A DNA stretch of 64,000 bases from Kribbella sp. NBC_00382. GTDB taxonomy: Bacteria; Actinomycetota; Actinomycetes; Propionibacteriales; Kribbellaceae. Made by a program: the position numbers and the translations under genes. Positions 60,822 through 64,000 of this stretch are shown here, piece by piece; position 1 is the stretch's first letter, and the number at the start of each line of letters is the position of its first letter. The notes below the pieces were generated by a model. It did not search any database and was not told where the DNA came from. It worked only from the letters and a program-made list of their open reading frames with translations. The DNA lies in assembly GCF_036067295.1 (NCBI RefSeq), contig NZ_CP107954.1, positions 372,001 through 436,000 on the forward strand. Reading direction: 5' to 3'.

Positions 60822-61349
60822 GTGACGACTGACGAGGCTGTTGCGGAGATCGCCGGGGTGATGAAGAAGGCCGGGCTCGTCTGGTTGTCCTGGAACGGCG
60901 GGCGGCCGGCGCCGGCTTGGTTTGCCACGGTGGACGGGGCGTACGTAGTACTGGCTGACAAGGCCGGGAGTGCTGAGCAGCCGCTGCCCGGGTTGGCTGA
61001 GGCGGGGACGGCTGAGGTCGTAGTACCGGCCAAGCCTGCTACTAATCGGCTAGCCGGCTGGAAGGCGTCGGTACGACGTCTGGATCCCGCTAGCGAGGAG
61101 TGGACGGCCGCTGCGCTGGTACTGCGTACTGAGCGGCTCAATGCGGACGGACTGGACACCCAGCTCGACCGCTGGCGGATGGAGGCTGACCTGCTCGTCC
61201 TGGAGCCCACTGGTGAGATCACCGAGGCTGTTGGCCGGTTCGACGGGCAGTCCCGGCTGGAGACGCCTGCTGGGAGCACTGCGACCACCCGGGGCAAGCG
61301 GCCGATCACCTTCCATCGGCGCTCCAAACGCCGTCCCAAGCTGACCTGA
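60822..61349 (+). CDS. Conserved hypothetical protein, possible flavin-reductase-like split barrel
   Basis: The 175-residue protein has a beta-strand pattern (GLVWLSWNGGRPAPAWFATV, AYVVLADKAG, AEVVVPAKPATNRLAGW, WKASVRRLDP) reminiscent of pyridoxamine-oxidase/flavin-binding split barrels, but no clear cofactor motif. Basic end (TFHRRSKRRPKLT). The last codons and stop lie in a 32-bp sequence that is repeated immediately downstream. GTG 60822, 12 bp after the regulator gene. Confidence 0.6.
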   Translation: MTTDEAVAEIAGVMKKAGLVWLSWNGGRPAPAWFATVDGAYVVLADKAGSAEQPLPGLAEAGTAEVVVPAKPATNRLAGWKASVRRLDPASEEWTAAALVLRTERLNADGLDTQLDRWRMEADLLVLEPTGEITEAVGRFDGQSRLETPAGSTATTRGKRPITFHRRSKRRPKLT

Positions 61350-61384
61350 ATCGCTCCAAACGGCGTCCCGGGCTGACCTGAATC
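61321..61384. repeat. Imperfect tandem duplication of a 32-bp unit at a gene end
   Basis: Copies 61321-61352 and 61353-61384 differ at 3 of 32 positions. The unit contains the last codons and TGA stop of the preceding gene, so the second copy is a non-coding echo of the gene end. Confidence 0.85.
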
Positions 61385-61417
61385 ATGTCTTGGGCAGGGT
61401 GAACCTGTTCGGGGCAT

Positions 61418-61423
61418 TAGCCT
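61418..61423 (+). promoter_or_regulatory. -10 box of a leaderless MgtE-N transcript
   Basis: TAGCCT ends 7 bases before the ATG at 61431, as before corA. No Shine-Dalgarno sequence. Confidence 0.45.
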
Positions 61424-61430
61424 TCGAGTT

Positions 61431-62696
61431 ATGAGCGGCCCTCCTACGCGCGTCTACGTGGCCCGGTTGGCTGGTCTTCCCGTGTACGACCCGAACGGGG
61501 ACCAGGTCGGCAAGGTCCGCGACGTCGTCGTCATGCTCCGGCAGGGGACGCAGCCACCGCGGGTGCTCGGGCTAGTGGTCGAGGTGTTCACCCGTCGGCG
61601 GATCTTCCTGCCGATGACCCGGGTGACCTCGGTGGACGTCGGGCACGTGATCACCACCGGGCTGGTGAACATGCGGCGGTTCGAGCAGCGCAGTACCGAG
61701 GTACTGGTGCTCGGTGAGCTGCTGGACCGGACGGTGACGATCAAGGAGTCCGGTACCCAGGCGACTGTGTTCGACCTGGCGATGGAGCAGTGGCGGACGC
61801 GCGACTGGGTGCTGACGAAGGTGGCCGTCACCGAGGGCGGCAAGCGGTTCCGGCGGCGCCGGGGGCAGTCGCATGTCCTCGACTGGGCCGACGTGAGTGG
61901 GTTCGCGTCGGTGGAGGAGGGCCAAGGCGCTACCCACATCCTGGCGGCCTTCGACTCGATGAAGGCGGCCGACCTGGCCGGCGTACTGCATGAGTTGTCG
62001 CCCAAGCGGCGCAAGGAGATCGCTGCGGCGCTGGATGATGAGCGGCTGGCCGACGTACTGGAGGAGCTGCCCGAGGACGTCCAGGTGGAGATCCTGGCCG
62101 GTCTGGACACTGAGCGGGCTGCCGACGTGCTGGAGGAGATGTCGCCGGACGATGCGGCCGACCTGATCGCTGAGCTGCCGACGGAGACAGCTGAGGCGCT
62201 GCTCACGTTGATGGAGCCGGACGAGGCTGAGGACGTCCGGCGGCTGCTGACGTACGAGGAGCGGACCGCTGGTGGCCTGATGACCTCGGAGCCGGTGATC
62301 CTGCCAGCGGACGCCACTGTCGCCGATGCTCTGGCACACGTGCGGAATGCCGAGCTGAGCCCGGCACTGGCCGCGATGATCTACGTCTGCCGGCCGCCGC
62401 TGGAGACGCCCACCGGCCGGTTCATAGGTATCGGCCACATCCAGCGGCTGCTGCGCGAGCCACCGTCCGCGCTGGTGTCCGGAGTACTGGACACCGACCT
62501 CGACGGGCTCCGTCCGGACGACAGTTTGCATGCCGTGAGCAAGTACCTGGCGACCTACAACCTGGTGGCGGCGCCGGTGCTCGACGACGAGGGCAGGCTG
62601 CTCGGTGCGGTCACCGTCGACGACGTACTGGACCACCTGCTCCCCGACGACTGGCGCGAACCCGATCAGCAGGAGGTGGACGGCCATGCCCCGTGA
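61431..62696 (+). CDS. Soluble MgtE N-domain/CBS protein with PRC-barrel-like N-terminus
   Basis: This 421-residue protein has no membrane helix, unlike true MgtE channels. The N-terminal part is PRC-barrel-like (GLPVYDPNGDQVGKVRDVVV), followed by a second barrel-like stretch. The helical MgtE N-domain repeats come next (LAGVLHELSPKRRKEIAAAL, LADVLEELPEDVQVEILAGL, ADVLEEMSPDDAADLIAELP), then two CBS motifs (GGLMTSEPVILPADATVADA; TYNLVAAPVLDDEGRLLGAV). It resembles Rv1232c. Probably a magnesium or nucleotide sensor. Overlaps the DUF1003 gene by 11 bp. Confidence 0.85.
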   Translation: MSGPPTRVYVARLAGLPVYDPNGDQVGKVRDVVVMLRQGTQPPRVLGLVVEVFTRRRIFLPMTRVTSVDVGHVITTGLVNMRRFEQRSTEVLVLGELLDRTVTIKESGTQATVFDLAMEQWRTRDWVLTKVAVTEGGKRFRRRRGQSHVLDWADVSGFASVEEGQGATHILAAFDSMKAADLAGVLHELSPKRRKEIAAALDDERLADVLEELPEDVQVEILAGLDTERAADVLEEMSPDDAADLIAELPTETAEALLTLMEPDEAEDVRRLLTYEERTAGGLMTSEPVILPADATVADALAHVRNAELSPALAAMIYVCRPPLETPTGRFIGIGHIQRLLREPPSALVSGVLDTDLDGLRPDDSLHAVSKYLATYNLVAAPVLDDEGRLLGAVTVDDVLDHLLPDDWREPDQQEVDGHAP

Positions 62697-63222
62697 CGAC
62701 CGCAGTACCGACGAGCGCCGGTTGACCCGGCCCGCCGTCGATCGGCTGGACATCCCCCGCGAGCTGCGCCGGACCATCGTGCGGCGGCGCGCGTACGACG
62801 CGGACGCGTTCGGCCGGCTGTCGGAGCGGATCGCGCGCTTCCTCGGCACCGGGCAGTTCCTGGTCTACATGACCCTGACGATCCTGGTATGGGTGGCTTG
62901 GAACATCTTCGCGCCGGAAGGCATGCGCTGGGACCAGTACCCGTTCATCTTCCTGACCCTCGCGCTCAGCCTGCAGGCGTCGTACGCCGCGCCGCTGATC
63001 CTGCTCGCGCAGAACCGGCAGGAGGCTCGCGACCGGGTCCAGTACGAACGCGACCGCGACGTCGACGCCCGGACCCGCGCCGACATGGAGTTCCTGGCCC
63101 GCGAGATGGCCGCGCTCCGGATGTCCGTGGGCGAGGTGGCTACCCGCGACTTCCTTCGCTCGGAGCTGCGTTCCCTGCTCGCCGAGCTGGATCTCAAGGA
63201 TCGCGAGGACGACCGCGTCTGA
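62686..63222 (+). CDS. DUF1003 membrane protein
   Basis: The 178-residue protein has two membrane helices (TGQFLVYMTLTILVWVAWNI and YPFIFLTLALSLQASYAAPL) and the family motif LILLAQNRQEARDRVQYERD. A long basic/acidic C-terminal coiled-coil-like helix follows. Function unknown. Start overlaps the MgtE-N stop, so expression is coupled; the pair is common in actinobacteria. Confidence 0.87.
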   Translation: MPRDDRSTDERRLTRPAVDRLDIPRELRRTIVRRRAYDADAFGRLSERIARFLGTGQFLVYMTLTILVWVAWNIFAPEGMRWDQYPFIFLTLALSLQASYAAPLILLAQNRQEARDRVQYERDRDVDARTRADMEFLAREMAALRMSVGEVATRDFLRSELRSLLAELDLKDREDDRV

Positions 63223-63273
63223 CGACTCTTGGTGGCGAGCTAGGCTCGATTCCACGGTGTGAAGGGATGTCGG

Positions 63274-64000
63274 ATGAAGAGTCGTTTCAAGCCCGATCGT
63301 GGGCTGACCAGGCGGATGGTGGTGACCAGCTTCCTGCTGGGGCTGCTGTACGTGGCGTTCGTCGCGGCGTTGATCGCCTTGACGAAGAGCGCGGTACTGG
63401 CGGTCGTGATCGCGGGCGGGATGCTGTTCGCGCAGTACTGGTTCTCCGACCGGATCGCGCTCTACGCGATGCACGGGCGGATCGTCACCGCGGAGGAGGC
63501 GCCGCAGTTGCACGGCGTGATCGACCGGCTGTGCGCGCTGGCCGACATGCCGAAGCCGCGGGTCGCGATCGCGGACGTCGACCTGCCGAACGCGTTCGCC
63601 ACCGGACGTAATCCGAACAACGCCGTCATCTGCGTGACGACCGGGATCATGCGCCGGCTGGACGCCGACGAGCTCGAAGGCGTGCTCGCCCACGAGTTGT
63701 CCCATGTGGCCCATCGCGACGTGGCCGTGATGACGATCGCGTCGTTCCTCGGCGTCCTGGCCGGGCTGATCACCCGCTTCGGCCTCTACAGCGGCATGGG
63801 CGGCGGCCGGCGCGACCAGAACACCGCCGTGATCGTGCTGACGGTCGTCGCGGTGTCGGCCGTGGTCTACGCGATCTCGTTCCTGCTGACCCGGGCGCTG
63901 TCGCGCTATCGCGAGCTGGCCGCGGACCGGGCCGGCGCGATGCTGACCGGCCGGCCGTCGTCACTGGCCTCGGCATTGACCAAGATCAGCGGGGACATCG
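63274..64000 (+). CDS. htpX: HtpX-like M48 membrane zinc metalloprotease (3' end outside window)
   Basis: The first 242 residues show two N-terminal membrane helices (MVVTSFLLGLLYVAFVAALI and SAVLAVVIAGGMLFAQYWFS), the zinc motif HELSH (140-144), another pair of helices after it (MTIASFLGVLAGLITRFG, VIVLTVVAVSAVVYAISFLL) and the third ligand region SRYRELAADRAGAML. Degrades misfolded membrane proteins. ATG 63274 with AAGGGA upstream. Confidence 0.9.
   Translation, partial: MKSRFKPDRGLTRRMVVTSFLLGLLYVAFVAALIALTKSAVLAVVIAGGMLFAQYWFSDRIALYAMHGRIVTAEEAPQLHGVIDRLCALADMPKPRVAIADVDLPNAFATGRNPNNAVICVTTGIMRRLDADELEGVLAHELSHVAHRDVAVMTIASFLGVLAGLITRFGLYSGMGGGRRDQNTAVIVLTVVAVSAVVYAISFLLTRALSRYRELAADRAGAMLTGRPSSLASALTKISGDI

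Overview
The window is dense, GC-rich actinobacterial chromosome. It has many GTG, TTG and probable CTG starts, short ATGA/GTGA gene overlaps, several apparently leaderless promoters and typical actinobacterial families: mycothiol-type DinB enzymes, an F420-type LLM oxidoreductase, DUF3107, DUF4349, DUF2277 and a SigE-type sigma factor. The gene content looks like a Kribbella/Nocardioides-type soil organism; the genus is inferred from style and not proven. No rRNA, tRNA, CRISPR array, insertion sequence or prophage was seen, and no gap between genes exceeds about 300 bases.

Layout. 1-25.1 kb keeps the order of a known actinobacterial block (compare M. tuberculosis Rv3202c-Rv3213c): adnA helicase-nuclease subunit (cut by the left edge), alkyltransferase-like protein, moeZ, TetR, DUF3107, ferritin-like protein, DEAD-box helicase, ParA. 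Inserted into it are a PIN-domain toxin-antitoxin pair (1.8-3.1 kb), an LLM oxidoreductase, a TetR/mycothiol-enzyme operon, two large tandem secreted hydrolases with Calx-beta-like tails (10.9-16.6 kb) and a stand-alone LigD-type polymerase. 25-31 kb holds a hydrolase, a sigma factor with its membrane partner and a three-gene ABC exporter.

30.7-35.4 kb is the accessory region and the most interesting part. Two RelA/SpoT-like synthetase-domain genes are each translationally coupled to a small gene of one 103-residue family, and an extra copy of the small gene lies between them. Both operons have the same promoter architecture, with a perfect 9-bp DnaA box about 75 bp upstream of the start codon. 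Beside them are a 13-copy heptanucleotide tandem repeat and a pair of alpha/beta hydrolases, one of which has lost its nucleophile serine. I read the synthetase pairs as an unrecognised toxSAS-like toxin-antitoxin or defence system. The fold is supported by motifs; the toxin-antitoxin role is inference.

35-41 kb is housekeeping: RecB-like Fe-S nuclease, MarC, PHP phosphoesterase, Nudix, GNAT, a DUF4267/TetR divergent pair with a triple operator, and two cysteine-rich lipoproteins. 41-49.5 kb is a LacI-controlled carbohydrate locus: histidine phosphatase divergent from LacI, then binding protein, two permeases, a glucoamylase-like glycosidase and a GH39 glycosidase. 49.5-64 kb carries a MaoC hydratase, two DUF5937/ArsR regulators flanking a general-stress gene and corA, an acyl-CoA dehydrogenase, a Ser/Thr kinase, a secreted cyclophilin, a CitE-like lyase, two paralogous HTH regulators, a soluble MgtE-N/CBS protein with DUF1003, and the start of an HtpX-like protease cut by the right edge.
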